From: Malachius bipustulatus
Taxonomy: Eukaryota; Arthropoda; Insecta; Coleoptera; Melyridae
Assembly (NCBI GenBank): GCA_910589415.1
Contig: OU342631.1
Coordinates: 58,742,598-58,806,597 of the forward strand
Reading direction: 5' to 3'
Length of the DNA: 64,000 nucleotides
Below are positions 45,441 through 57,725 of this stretch, in pieces. The notes below the pieces were generated by a model, which saw nothing but the letters and a program-made list of their open reading frames with translations, did not search any database and was not told where the DNA came from. The translations under genes were made by a program, and so were the position numbers. Every line of letters starts with the position of its first letter. The first letter of the stretch is position 1.

Positions 45441-46184
45441 CAAGGAAATTGATGAAACGGTTGGTGGTGGCAGGTTGGCACGGTTTCCGCTTTGAAGATT
45501 TTGATTTTACATCCTTGCGGCTTATATTATCCATGATGCAAAGAATTTTAAAGAATTTTTGGTATATTATCAAATAATTTGGAAAAATAAAAAAATATTT
45601 ATAAATGAGATATAATATTATTTATTATAATAACCATGGCATTATATTTTGTTTTTCGTTACTTTCAACTAAACATCAGAACATCAACGCTTACTATACT
45701 TCATTTTTAAACTAGGAGGAGTAAATTTAAATGAACCGCCAAAAAAAGACGCTTCTCATTGGTGAATTCATAGGAAAAATTACACCCAGCAAAATTTGTA
45801 CAGGAAATTGAATCTATGCAACACTCAACACTACATATTATACGCTTGTTTTTTATTGTTATGTCATTATTGTTTACGTTGTCAGCGTCGAATGTTATAC
45901 ATCAGTTTTATAAGTTAGTTTTTTCCAAAACCGCATAAATTCTTTTAAACAAGTTCTTGAAAAGTTATTTCAAAACAAAACAAGTTCTTTTTGAAACCCA
46001 TTCAGTTCTTTTTCGAGAACAGACATCTCTTTCAGAATTTTGAAATTATTTTTGGCTTTGCATTTTCATCCTGCAAACGGTTTCAAGTACCATTATGGAT
46101 AATCCTACATCAAGTACAAGTGAGAGGATGTCTCCTCCAAAGAAACGAGAAGAAAAAAGTGTCACCTACAAGATTTTGGAAAAA
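45441..46184. other. Spacer 3' of the SWIM/YqaJ gene
   Basis: No recognised gene. May include the 3' UTR or further exons of the gene that begins at 47474, but no coding block was seen. Confidence 0.45.
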
Positions 46185-47474
46185 TTACTCTATGTATATG
46201 AGTACTTCTCCTATAATTGAAGAAAATATTCCAATCGAACAAGGTGCGGATTTAGACGAAACAGGGACTGCTGTGATACACTTTATTTCCAGCAGTTTTG
46301 AAACTGTGTCACAATTGTCCATAACAAGACCGTCAGGTGAGGCTGCTAACCATGGATCTAGCTGGGCAATTACTAGACCCCTTTCAGAAACAATGACATT
46401 AAATTTTTTCCTATATAATATGTCCCTTGCGACAGGTTCCATCATGATGCCATGATTAACAAATTTATTAGACCATGATTTTGGCCAGAAATATTTTTCC
46501 AGTTTGGTGTTCAACTCGTGTTTTGAAAAGGTGAATAATGCATATGCACGTGATGCAGTTATTCTAAATTGCCTCTCCCGTTTCCATTCGGTTTTACTGT
46601 TGCACGTGTTTGTGCAAACATTTATAGCATCACACTGTATCATTTTTTGATATATACTTTTACAACAAGTATTGACTTCATCATGTGACATCACAGAGTG
46701 CAGTTCATTTAACCATTGCGATGTCTGTTGATGAGAAAACATGAAGATCGTCAATTCTTCTTCGTGATCAGGCTCTGCTTCGACAGAAATATGCTGCTCT
46801 ACTAAATCACTAAAACAAATTGAAAATATAAACATTATTGACTTTATTAACTAATACATACCACACATTAGATGTGCTGTTCACAACCTCATCGATTACT
46901 TCGTCCAGGATTTCTATGCACATGGTATGTAAACTTGCCTTCAACATATTACTAAGTGAACAATTTATATTTTTTAAATCACCCCAAAGCTCTTCCACAT
47001 TAATTGCAGTATATAATGTTTCTATGGTTGTAGTTTCCTTTCCAAACAATTCTGTAAATGGAACACCTTTCTGATATTTTTCCATCACAGTGTGCTTTTT
47101 GACTGGATTTTTCCATTCGCATGGCTGACTGGTTTTTGTCTCACCGTTGTCTAAATTTACAAATACAACCAAAGCCGCAATATGTTTGCAGAAGCTACTA
47201 ATACCAGCCAAGCAATTACATAGTGAGCTCTCTACATTTCTTATATTGTTGACCTGGAAAAATAAATAGGTATAAGTATCCATTTATTTTTGGTTATAAT
47301 AAGTAGGACGTATGTATTTAGTAAGTATATTATAATAAAACTAATAATCACCTGCAGTGATACTATATAAGGAGGACTATTAATTGAAGTCTGCCTTATT
47401 ACTTTGGCTGTGATTTCACTATAATTATCAAATACAGATTCCAAAACATTTATCACATGGCCAGACTGAACCAA
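46185..47474 (-). CDS. SWIM zinc finger + YqaJ-type nuclease gene, partial
   Basis: Three minus-strand exons with good splice sites: 47474-47352 (donor GTGATT), 47253-46862 (acceptor TTTCCAG, donor GTATGT) and 46809-46185 (acceptor GTTTTAG), phases consistent. Exons 1-2 encode PPYIVSLQVNNIRN, then the SWIM finger CNCLAGISSFCKH (CxC...CxH). Exon 3 encodes RERQFRITASRAYALF, GIMMEPVARDILY, DPWLAASPDGLV and LLEIKC, the conserved blocks of the lambda-exonuclease/YqaJ fold, including the Asp and Glu-x-Lys of a PD-(D/E)xK active site. It ends at TAA 46185 soon after LLEIKC, earlier than such domains usually end. The 5' end (before QSGHVINVLES at an acceptor-like CAG, 47474) is missing. SWIM+YqaJ proteins occur in insect genomes and are often transposon-associated; the role is unknown. 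Confidence 0.72.
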
Positions 47475-48273
47475 ATTACACTACGGTGAAGACTCGCGTC
47501 TCCTGGCCCCCGCATGCGCGTACACTGTCTGAAACGCCGCCTAATTTGAATTTAGGAAGTAATGGGTCTCATATTTTTAGTCCAGAATGAGAGCAAAAAT
47601 ATGGTATTACCTCCTATTTCCATCCCCATGCATCGTTTTTGTTTAAATTTTAGGAATAGGCTCTACTGACTATCTACTTCAAAGTATACACTATGCCGAT
47701 ATATGCTTATTGTTTTTAAGGGTGAAAACTACCCCTTATTGCCAAAGCTAAGTAAACCTGTATTTTTATATTTTAATTTTACTAAATAATTTTTATTTGT
47801 ACCTATTTTATTGTTAATTAAATATGTGATCAAGGGATTAATCAATCCCGAAACATCAACTATTTATAAATAACTGCAAAAGTAAGCCTGAGAACCTAAA
47901 AACCAATATAAAAATAATAATATACTGCAGCTAAGTAAACCTTGATATAATGTAAATCAAAGCACTTATCAGGCTGTAATAACATTTGAGTAAGTTAAAA
48001 AAGGCCTTTTTATGGTGTAAGATTTTATTGTTAGTTGACTGTATGTTTAACCATTATAAACCACCCCATATTACGAGACTGCATGGAAGATTCGAAAAGA
48101 TACACGTTGCTGGATCTGAAATCGCGGACTGGATTTCAAAAATTAAGAGACTATAAAATTGACGATTTTTTGGTATGGCAAGGTTTTTTTCTCTCTGCCC
48201 TTGAAGCGAATGCTTTACCAAATAATCTACGAAATTACCCACATAAAATACACCTACATTAAGAAACAAATTA
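47475..48273. other. Spacer without recognised gene
   Basis: AT-rich, with one less AT-rich stretch (47490-47540). Upstream exons of the SWIM/YqaJ gene may be here, but none could be supported. Confidence 0.45.
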
Positions 48274-48607
48274 CGAGGTTTGTCAAAAAATATCAATTTA
48301 ACGCAAGAGTAAAGTACCTTTATTTTTGACAATTTCAAAAATTGTTACTTAAAAAAGTTGATTAACACTGCAATTGACTTTCAAATATGCAATAACATGC
48401 AGTTGCGTAACCAATAAAAAACAGCATAAAAGCTAAACCGCTACTGATAAACGCTATCTCTTTGATAAAACAAATATTTGATGAATTGCATATTTGAATG
48501 TCATTTGCAGTGCTGATCAACTTTTTTAAGTAACAATTTTTGAAATTGTCAAAAATAAGGTACTTACTTTACTCTTGCGTTAAATTGATATTTTTTGACA
48601 AACCTCG
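48274..48607. mobile_element. Palindromic MITE (334 bp)
   Basis: CGAGGTTTGTCAAAAAATA at the left and its complement at the right, TA at 48272-48273 and 48608-48609. Arms of ~110 bp (TCAATTTAACGCAAGAGTAA in both) around a unique ~110-bp centre. No coding sequence. Confidence 0.88.
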
Positions 48608-48923
48608 TATACGGCTTAAAAAAATCGATATCTGATGGTTGCATTTTAAGCTTTGGACCATGCACAACTTACATTTTTTCATAAAACCAACAATAAAAAA
48701 TTTTTCCATATGGTTCCAACTTAAGCAGACACACTGTATACTATCATAGATCATTGAATGAGTGAAAAAAATTAAACATTAAATTTTAACCCATATTAGT
48801 CCGAATTAATTTATTTTTGAAACAGTGTAAAAAAATGTGATAAACTATCTTTAAGGCTTCTACTAAATTCATATTTACTGTTTTTATTTTTTTTAAATCA
48901 CCACTTTAAGAAAAAAATGGTGT

Positions 48924-48943
48924 TACCATATGGTAACGCAGGG
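48924..48943. promoter_or_regulatory. Palindrome GTTACCATATGGTAAC, piggyBac subterminal copy 1
   Basis: TGTTACCATATGGTAACGCAGGG. The same palindrome occurs at 51024-51041 and, with one change (ATACGG), near 55761-55778, where it is again followed by CAGGG. A candidate transposase-binding or autoregulatory site; function inferred only from position and repetition. Confidence 0.55.
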
Positions 48944-49009
48944 CTTTTAAATGTAAATAAGTACACTTTAATTAGTTACATAATTAATTCATTAGTTAAT
49001 TAATTACAC

Positions 49010-51044
49010 TTATTTAGTATGAAAAATGAGATTACAATCAATACAAAGTCCTACATTACATTTATTACACATGGTGCGTCCGCTTGAAGAACAACCTTCA
49101 CCGATGCAACGTCGTCTCTTGTTTTCAGGAACACGGCCAAGCAGATGATTATTCTGGTCATATCTAATGTCATCAGACACCCTGTTCAACGTCACACTGC
49201 TTTTTGACGTTGCTGGTCTGCCAGGACCTTTTGGGGGTACACCGTATCGTAAAAGATACGAATTAACAAGTTCTCGCCTAAAATCCAGTTGACACATTGC
49301 ACCTCCAGCCTTTTTATGTAACACCCACGCATTTTCAATGGAAACATCAATTAACCAAGTGAAAATACACCACCACTTTTTGCTCCTAACAGAGATTCTA
49401 TAGCGGGATATATTTTGATCCATGAGATCTGTTCCACCCATTCCAGTATTATATTGCTTGATTAGATTTGGTCTGGTAACATTTGAATATTTCTTCCCAG
49501 TTCTAGAATATCTTTTCACTATTCCAACTGGTGATACGCCAAATGAGGTGGATGCTACTGTAACAACATTATTGTCAAGCCAATTAACAAAAATAATACC
49601 AATATTCCTTTCAAGAATTTGGTGGTAATCTCCCTTAGCACTATTTTTCATTATGGTATTTTGTGCTGGAAGTGGACGTGATTTTGGTATTCTGTTAGCC
49701 CTCATCGTTCCTGTTCCTCCATATCCTTGTTGTTTTAAATGATCTAACAAGTTTAAACTTGTGAATAAATTATCCATGTAAAATTGATAAGGAATTTTTT
49801 TCTTATCATGAGGAAGTTCTCTAATCATACGTACAAAAGGTGAAGATGCCTTTCCACAGTTTACGTCATCTTCTTCGGTAGCATTTGGGCTTTTACCTTG
49901 GTACAAATCGAAGTTAACTAGATATCCTGATGTGGTGTTTAGGCACCACATCTTGAAGCCAAAACGAATAGGCTTTCCTCGGATAAACTGCTTGCAACCA
50001 TGACGTCCAAAATATCGAATCATAGACTCGTCATAGTCCAAGCTGCACTCTGGCACAAAATTTTTCAAATAATTAGATTTGAGCTTATTCATTAGAGGTC
50101 TCAATTTCCACATTTTGTCGCTGTGGTCGGGCTCATCATTATTAGCAAAATGTAAGCATTGTAATATTTGAAAAAATATATTCCTTCTCATAGCTTGAGA
50201 AATCATTTCATTTCGCATATCACATTTGGAGTCCCAATAAAATCGTCGTCCTGGTAAATTATTGTACCCGCTTAAAATGAGAATTCCGACTGTACATTTC
50301 AATTCTTCCAAAGAAATTTGAGGATCAGCAAAATTTTTAAATGATGCATATCTAGAAGATTCTTCGAGAATAAGTCCATAGATTTCGTCGTCAAAAAATA
50401 GCTCAAATAATTCTGCGGGAGTCAAAGTTGAATATTTTGCAAAATTTGGAATAGGAAATTCTATATCTAAATAAAGCCATTATCATTATTATTATGGGAC
50501 TACTTTGAATATCACCTTGTATCCAGCAACAAATTCTACTTGTTTTTCTTTTTTTCTTTGACCTCGACGAGGTCTTATTTTCTGATTTTTTTTTCTTATT
50601 CTTAGGACTTATTCTCTTCGGTTTTTTGTTGTCCCCTTTATGCTGCTGTGGTTTGTTATCATTTTTTTCTTTTAATACGTTATTTTCTTCCAGTTCAATA
50701 ATTGGTGCTGTAAATTCTTCCTCTCCAACTTCAGCCAATTCACTGAAAATTCTCTCATTATTCGCCAAGACTATTTCAGCTGGCACTGCAAGTTGACGGC
50801 CAGGCAAATGATTGATGTCTCCACAATCATCTTCGTCGCCAGATTCTTCATCCGTAAGAACGCTGCTTGCAGGAGGTTCAATATAAATAGCTTCAGCATT
50901 TAAATCTTCATCATACGCAAGATTTAAAGCCTCTTCTAAGGTTAAACCACCTCTGAAATAGGAAGAAAATGAAATAAACAGCAAACCTATAAGTAACCTA
51001 ACTAGACTAGGAGAAAAGCCTAGCGTTACCATATGGTAACGCAA
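49010..51044 (-). pseudogene. piggyBac transposase, one frameshift
   Basis: A DDE transposase of the piggyBac family, which excises precisely at TTAA. The catalytic part (50425-49010, 471 residues) is fully open: Asp in SLDYDESMIRYFGRHG, Asp in FYMDNLFTSL, Asp in GMGGTDLMDQNISRYRI, and a C-terminal Cys-rich finger (CSSSGRTMCNKC, LCIDC). The N-terminal acidic and Lys-rich part (51044-50460) is open but in another frame. LDIEFPIPNFAKYST should precede LTPAELFELFF, so a frameshift lies near 50465-50500, at an ATT/ATA microsatellite. The upstream ATG at 51044 overlaps the palindrome CGTTACCATATGGTAACG. Near-intact, so activity may have been recent. Confidence 0.85.
51024..51041. promoter_or_regulatory. 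Palindrome CGTTACCATATGGTAACG at the piggyBac gene start
   Basis: A perfect 18-bp palindrome lying at the upstream ATG of the transposase reading frame. Identical in core to the subterminal copy at 48924. If bound by the transposase it could repress its own gene; this is inference. Confidence 0.55.
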
Positions 51045-52163
51045 GATTGTAACCTAACCTATAGAATTTGTACGCCAAAGAATTACCAGATATTGACATA
51101 ATTACCTAGCCTAATATAATATCAATGCTAATGCAAAGTTTTAGTTCATAAAAAATAATTATATACTTTATTTTGTACTTACACAAATCTAATGTCCATA
51201 ATTTATCACAACACTGCACGAGTCAATTTTTTAGACGACAATACTTCGTGTGGTTGTAAAATACACTGACACAAACTGTTGGTTAACAAGAATGAACATT
51301 TATCTTGGCGATCTGACTGCCCTCTAGCCACTATACAGGGTGTCCCAGCTTATTCGAAGCGGTCTCTGTAGGCTAAACGATTGATTTTTTCCAAAAAAAA
51401 TTTTGCAAATTCAAGTACAGGATCACAATGGCCATAATTTAAAATTATTTTGGAGTATTTTATTTATAGTGTATCCTATACCATATACTACCAGTTACTG
51501 CCACTGGTCTACTGTGAGGGTTTTATTAATTTCTTTGTATGATATAATATCCCTAATAGTCCTAATAGTCCCTAATATTATAATACTGTTTTACCTAACA
51601 TTCATTTAACTTCCCATTTCATTATTTAAAAATGATTCAGTAAAATGTTTATCATTCTTTCTAAATTTGCATCCAGAAATAGAAAGCGAATTTATTTCAC
51701 TTCATACTGAATTTTAAACGTTAATTTGAATTTTTTCCCTATTGGTACAATAACTTACTGCGCAACTACCAGGCATTGTTTATACGTTATGTTAGCATGC
51801 AACCCGAAGTGGCATATCAAAGTTATGTTTTTTTAAATGGAATGCTCCTATGTTATTGCATTTTTAGATTGTCTGAGAAGAGAAAATAGGATTGGCTTTT
51901 ACAGTTGGTGTTTAAATTCAGAAGTTTTTGAGTTATAAACAAGTGAAAATCGTCATTTTTCAAGTTCAAGGCCCTGTACAACGAAAACGGCTAAAGATAG
52001 AGAAAAACGGCTTACATGTCCCTATTTTAACTTTTCATGTACTATCCTATGGTATAGAAAATTTTTTACTTTCTTTGATTTTTTTATATGGCGACGCGTG
52101 GAGAAATCTTAGAATTTTTCAAATTTTTTATCACTCTGTATAAACATTTCATCTACATGATAG

Positions 52164-52487
52164 GATAGTATACATCGTCCCAAGGTATAAGGAAGGTCGT
52201 AAATAATAAGTACCATAAAATATCTGTAAACTGTCTGCAGATATGGTTTATGACGACAATGGACCGCACTAAGGAGAAGTTTTTTTTTACACTACCTTTA
52301 AATTCGGAAAAAGTTACAGGAAAGTGATAGTATACATCGTCCCAAGGTATAAGGAAGGTCGTAAATAATAAGTACCATAAAATATCTGTAAACTGTCTGC
52401 AGATATGGTTTATGACGACAATGGACCGCACTAAGGAGAAGTTTTTTTTTACACTACCTTTAAATTCGGAAATAGTTACAGGAAAGT
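52164..52487. repeat. Two 162-bp direct tandem repeats
   Basis: Units 52164-52325 and 52326-52487 are almost identical (GATAGTATACATCGTCCCAA start). The high identity implies a recent duplication inside the element, between the left arm and the transposase gene. Confidence 0.9.
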
Positions 52488-52790
52488 TTTGAAAATTTAA
52501 AATTTTATATTTTAGAGATATAAACACCATGTCAAAAATTTTTATTTTCAAAATTTTCAAAAAAATACAATGTGTCGCAGGATAAGCGGATTTATAGGTA
52601 TAATCCGCTTAAATCTATCCGAAGCATAAAAAATGACAAAAAAAATACGAATTGAAATTTGACCATTTCGGAAAAAAACTTTCCGAGGCTTTAGACTCAT
52701 CTGGCATTAAAGTGAAAAATTCTGGATCGATATCATTTAGGAATTATAATGTTAGGTATGAATAAAATTATTATTACCTACTTACAATTT

Positions 52791-54184
52791 TTAATTGACG
52801 TCAATATCCATGGACATTATACTGTCGTTGTCACTCTCACTGTCACTGTCTTCCCCTAAGTTTATTATCATATCTGGTATTTGATTTTCCATACCGAAGT
52901 AAGTCTGTTCAACTTTTATGCCGTGTTCCACATATTTTTTCCATTGCTCATTGGTCACATTCCTTACACTCATTTTGATTAACTCTATCACACTACTACT
53001 TATCGTTGGCGAAGTATTAACAACACGAACACCTGACTTCACTTGGTGCCAAACTTGTTCAATTGGGTTAAAAATGCAGTGATAAGGGGAAGCCTCAAAA
53101 CTTTATGCCCGTTTAATTCAGCCATATTGTCACAAATATATGTTTTTTCAAAGTTATAACTTTTCAAAACTTCAATTAATTGTTTTTTCGTATAATGTTC
53201 TTCAAAGTAGATTTCCTTATCGTACAAGAACTCTTTAATTTCCTGTTTACTGCTACTTCCACTTGGCACTTTATTACACTCCCGACTATGATATTTAGCA
53301 TTGTCCATAACAATAACAATAATACTATTAACTGGAATATTTGGTAGGAGTTGATGTTGAAACCAATTTTCAAACAATTCCCCAGTGGTGTCTTCATGGC
53401 AATCTAAACTGGAATCTTTTATATTTTTTGCTGAAAGCAAAAGAGCATTTGGCACCCAACCATTTTCGGAACCAGCATTCAAAATGGTTATCCTTTTACC
53501 TCTGTTTGAAGGAGCACGGGTTCGGCATTTGTCCGACTGATCTACCCAACCTTTTGACACTGTGTCATGAGTGTCATACCAAGTTTCGTCTAAATAAATA
53601 ATCGGACGATGTTCACACCGATATTTCCTTATTTCAGTCAGGTATTTGCTGCGCCATTGTCGTATTCGCGGTGACTCCATAACTACATTTTTCTTGTCGA
53701 TTTTCTTATATTTGAAACCAATGCGATTAAGGCTGCGCCACAAGCTTGTTCTAGAACAATCTATCCCACACTCGTCATTTTTCAGTCGTCTTTGCAAGTT
53801 ATCCAAAGACGGGACAATCTGATCTTTGTACATTTCATACACCTTACGTCGTATCATGTCTTCGTCAGCATAGTCGATTTTTGTCTTCTGGAAATCAATA
53901 CGAGTTTTCCTCTTATGATCGGAAACACTGACAATTCTCCATACTGTGGTTCTTGAAATTTTTGTTAGTTTTGAAGTTTCTTCAATAGCACTGCACTTTG
54001 TTAAATTTCTCTCCTTGAGGGTAGAGTAAACGTTTTTTAAAATATCTTTAGCATCAGAAGACAAATGCACTCTAAGTTTCCGCGAATTTTGATTTTCGTT
54101 ATCCAATGGATTTTCCTCATTCAACGAAACACCATTATTTTCCACAACCACTTCTAGACTTTCTTCATTCCACGGACGCCACAT
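52791..54184 (-). pseudogene. IS630-type DDE transposase, single frameshift
   Basis: The transposase of the enclosing element. Starts MWRPWNEESLE at 54184. The N-terminal DNA-binding part has ISRTTVWRIVSVSDHKRK. Catalytic residues: Asp in IIYLDETWYDTHD, Asp in IVIVMDNAKYHS, and Glu in the block HCIFNPIEQVWHQVK. The last lies in a different frame, because one C is missing in a C-run near 53086-53089 (LRLP should be followed by PYHC). The second Asp and the Glu are about 80 residues apart, far longer than DD34E, as in the insect DDE_3 group with a KKQLIEVL insertion. The C-terminal tail is acidic (DSDSESDNDS). One base would separate it from an intact gene; a sequencing error is possible. Confidence 0.85.
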
Positions 54185-56155
54185 TTTTGTAAATAAAAAT
54201 TTACATTTACAGTATAAATTTACAGTATAAATAAAACTTTGTAAATAAAACTTCGTGAAGATGTGAACAGGAAGAATTTTAGTTCAAGACTGAATAAATA
54301 TTCAAACATTTTCATATTCCTAATATACCTACTTGTTGGTGGGACATAGACATTTCTAAAATTCAAAGAAATGCATTTCTTTGAAATACTTGATACTTTT
54401 ATTTTTCAACACCTGCAAGTAAACTGGTCATAATTCATAGAATATGCCAACCCTCACAGTGATTATTTACGAATTACAAAAGACAATCCAAGAACCATTA
54501 AAAAAAACATCTTATACAGGTAGAGATTAACCCAAGAACTTTACTGTTTAGGAGAACCGGGTGTATAATTTTTAAAAAGATATTATTTTCAAGAAACTCA
54601 AATGCAATGTTAAATTATAGTGTTGTTACATTATAATAAAATTTCTATAATTAAGTTAATTATAAGTAAAAAAACCCTCTTGTGCATCATTTTGCCCCAC
54701 TTCCTAACTTTACTTAAACAATGCTATTTTTCACACTACCTTTAAATTCGGAAAACGTTACAGGAAGGTTTTGAAAATTGAAAATTTTAAATTTTAGTGA
54801 AATAAACACCATGTGAAAGACATTTTTTTTCAAAATTTTCAAAAAAAATCTAATATTCGTCCTTTTTCCATTTCTTCTTGAAATTTTTTAAAGTTAAAGG
54901 TTTTTAGTATACCTACTTGTCTACTGTAAAAGTTTCAGTTTAATTCCTTCAAAAAAGTGCTCATAAACGGTTATCGAAATTTTGCCATTTTTACCCTTTT
55001 CCTTTAGCCTTTTTCGGTGGACATTTGAGTTTGGGTGATTTTCGTAAAGTGATGTCGTCCTCAATAGTGTATTTTTTTATTAAGAAATAGACTAAAAAAT
55101 CTAAATGAAATCCAAATAATAATGTAAAATTCAGGACATTTTCTACTCCAGCCGGTTTTGTAGAAACCAAAGGATGCTTAAAACCTTAATGCGGCCCTGA
55201 CCGGCATTAGTGCAGGGTAGTGAGTTTGCCGTCCCAGGTGTTTATTTACATTTCTTTCTATTGTTAAGGGGTAATTTGTGGACAGCTTAATGATGGCAAT
55301 ATAATTTACGAGCTTCCTTATACCTTGAAACATACTTTACATGAAAAAGTAAAATAGGGACATGTAAGCCGTTTTTCTCTATCTTCAGCCGTTTTCGTTG
55401 TACAGGGCTTTGAACTTGAAAAATGACGATTTTCACTTGTTTATAACTCAAAAACTTCTGAATTTAAACACCAACTGTAAAAGCCAATCCTATTTTCTCT
55501 TCTCAGACAATCTAAAAATGCAATAACATAGGATCATTCCATTTAAAAATACATAACTTTGATATGCCACTGTCATATGGGACACTCTGTATACTCCAAA
55601 ATAATTTTAAATTATGGCCATTGTGATCCTGTACTTGAATTTGCAAATTTTTTTTGGAAAAAATCAATCGTTTTGCCTACAGAGACCGCTTCGAATAAGC
55701 TGGGACACCCTGTATAGTGAAATATCAAAACAGGGAAATCATATTCACTTACTTGAAAACGTTACCATACGGTAACGCAGGGTTAATATGGGTAAGATTA
55801 AACGACTTACCTAGTAAGGAAGTTCAATCAAAATTATATGAGTGTACACTCCTTAGACTATATTAATAAATATGGACGGCGTCTTCCCTATCTTAGCTTG
55901 AAGTCAGTTTTGGTTTGTTGATATTCTCTCTCGCACTCAATTGCTGCATCTGGCGGGGTAAGGGGAACAAGTAAAACGTAAACAAACAGAACGCAATGGC
56001 AGTGGCGCGCTCGAGTTCAGTTATAGGAAATGTAATAATTACATGAATTATAATAATGATCATAATATTCATAATATTATTATTTTATTTGCAGTTTTTG
56101 TTACAAAAAACATAAATTATGGGAATACTAATAGATATTAAATTAAGAAAATATA

Positions 56156-57365
56156 CAGGGTGTCCCGTAAGTAATGGTCCGTGGTGAAATGGGAGATTCT
56201 TGGTTTAAAAATATTACGATCTGACACTACTTGCTCTAACAAAATCTTGATAATAAAAAAGATACAGGGTGGCAAAGTTGAGATTTAAAAATTTTCTTTT
56301 CAAAATATCTCGAAAAATCGTACAGGTACGAACGTGAAAACTTGGGGATAGATGTTTTACGATATGAGAAATCATAATTTGATATCCGTGTCGATGTATT
56401 TTATAGAGGGCGCTACTTAAGTCATGTTGACGACGTAAATGAACACATTACTTTTTTATCCTTCAGGATATCGCGCATCTTATTGTGAAATATTAAAACT
56501 ACATCATTGATGAGAAAAAAAGGTATACCGGTTGTCAGTCTCAAAAGTTGGTGGTTTTCGAGATAATCACGTTTTAATAATCTCCTGCATTATTTCTATT
56601 TTTTTTTATTATCAGAAATCTTAACGCAGTAGGTTGAGATAATAACCAGCATTTTGACAATTAAACATTTTTCACTTTGACATATTAAAAAGCAAACAAA
56701 TGAACCATATCCACCTAAAATCCTTACAGATTCTGAAATAGTCGATTACCAGGTTGCAGTCTGTTTGGATATCGTGGCAGGTATTCTCGTTTCGCAGCTT
56801 GCCCATTGAAGTTTTGTTTGCAATAAAAAGAAATCATATCTCTCTTATCTGAATTTGAAAAATTATTATGTCTCGGCATTTTTTAATTTTCCAACTACTA
56901 GCAGTAAGCAAAAAATTCTGAACAGTATCAGTAGAGAAAATCATTAACTGTCAATTATCTCGAAAACCACTAACTTTTAAGACTGACAACCGGTATACCT
57001 TTTTTTCTCATCAATGATGTAGTTTTAATATTTCACAATAAAATGCGCGATATCCTGAAGGATAAAAAAGTTATGTGTTCATTTACGTCGTCAACATGAC
57101 CTAAGTGGCGCCCTCTATAAAATACATCGACACGGATATCAAATTATGATTTCTCATACCGTGAAACATCTATCCCCAAGTTTTCACGTTCGTACCTGTA
57201 CAATTTTTCGAGATATTTTGAAAAGAAAATTTTTAAATCTCAACTTTGCCACCCTGTATCTTTTTTATTATCAAGATTTTGTTAGAGCAAGTAGTGTCAG
57301 ATCGTAATATTTTTAAACCAAGAATCTCCCATTTCACCACGGACCATTACTTACGGGACACCCTG
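56156..57365. mobile_element. Palindromic MITE (1,210 bp)
   Basis: CAGGGTGTCCCGTAAGTAAT and complement, TA at 56154-56155 and 57366-57367. Near-perfect arms at 56156-56572 and 56945-57365 enclose ~370 bp of unique sequence without a frame. A second ACAGGGTGGCAAAG lies ~110 bp inside each end (56264; complement near 57245). Confidence 0.93.
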
Positions 57366-57539
57366 TATACTTATACCTACCTATACAAAATAAAAGGTAC
57401 AAAAAGGTAATAACAATTTAGCAAATAAAAAATCGATAAGAAAGTCGGAAAGCAATATACATCAGTAGGTACCTAAAATATTTTTTCAATTTCTTACATA
57501 TTTACTTGATTTTATTCTAAAAATAAATTAAACGAACCT

Positions 57540-57725
57540 AATTGAAAATACGTCAGATACCTAATCACTAATTTTAAAAAATTGTTCTGATATTGCTGGG
57601 AGTGAATTCGTCTCAATTTTAGAAGAATTAATTGCCGATAAAAAATGAAAGATCATGGAAAAAGTTCACCACATTTTAAAAATTTGCAACTTAAAATTAG
57701 TGATACCTAATCTGAAATTTTTTTA
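57540..57725. repeat. Second member of the 45189-45440 MITE family
   Basis: CTAATTTTAAAAAATTGTTC and TGATAAAAAATGAAAGATCA-like stretches follow the same order as in 45240-45400, with weak inverted ends (GATACCTAATCACTAATTTT against AAAATTAGTGATACCTAATC). Confidence 0.6.

Larger units (their letters stand above)
51336..55712 (-). mobile_element. IS630/Tc1/mariner element, 4.4 kb, with own transposase
   Basis: CAGGGTGTCCCAGCTTATTC and complement, flanked by TA at 51334-51335 and 55713-55714, inserted in a piggyBac element. The right arm (about 55330-55712) and the left arm (51336-52165) are long inverted repeats, but the left arm has ~350 bp of foreign sequence at about 51457-51812. Near-direct copies of ACACTACCTTTAAATTCGGA occur at 52290, 52451 and 54735. 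It contains the transposase at 52791-54184 and is the apparent parent of the MITE at 32079-32952. Confidence 0.88.
48792..55793 (-). mobile_element. piggyBac element, interrupted by a 4.4-kb insertion
   Basis: The likely left end is TTAA at 48788-48791 followed by CCCATATTA. The likely right end is TAATATGGG ending near 55793. The right flank reads TAAG, a degenerate TTAA. Without the Tc1/mariner-type element at 51336-55712 it would be ~2.6 kb, normal for piggyBac. It encodes one minus-strand transposase. Three copies of the palindrome CGTTACCATATGGTAACG (one base changed in the third) lie near both ends and at the gene start. Ends are inferred, not proven. Confidence 0.65.

Noticed and set aside
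45991..46455. 154-codon plus-strand frame
   Set aside because: It mirrors the YqaJ exon on the minus strand, which has clear motifs and splice sites.
52153..52560. 135-codon minus-strand frame with internally repeated peptide
   Set aside because: It is the translation of the 162-bp tandem repeat; no family resemblance.
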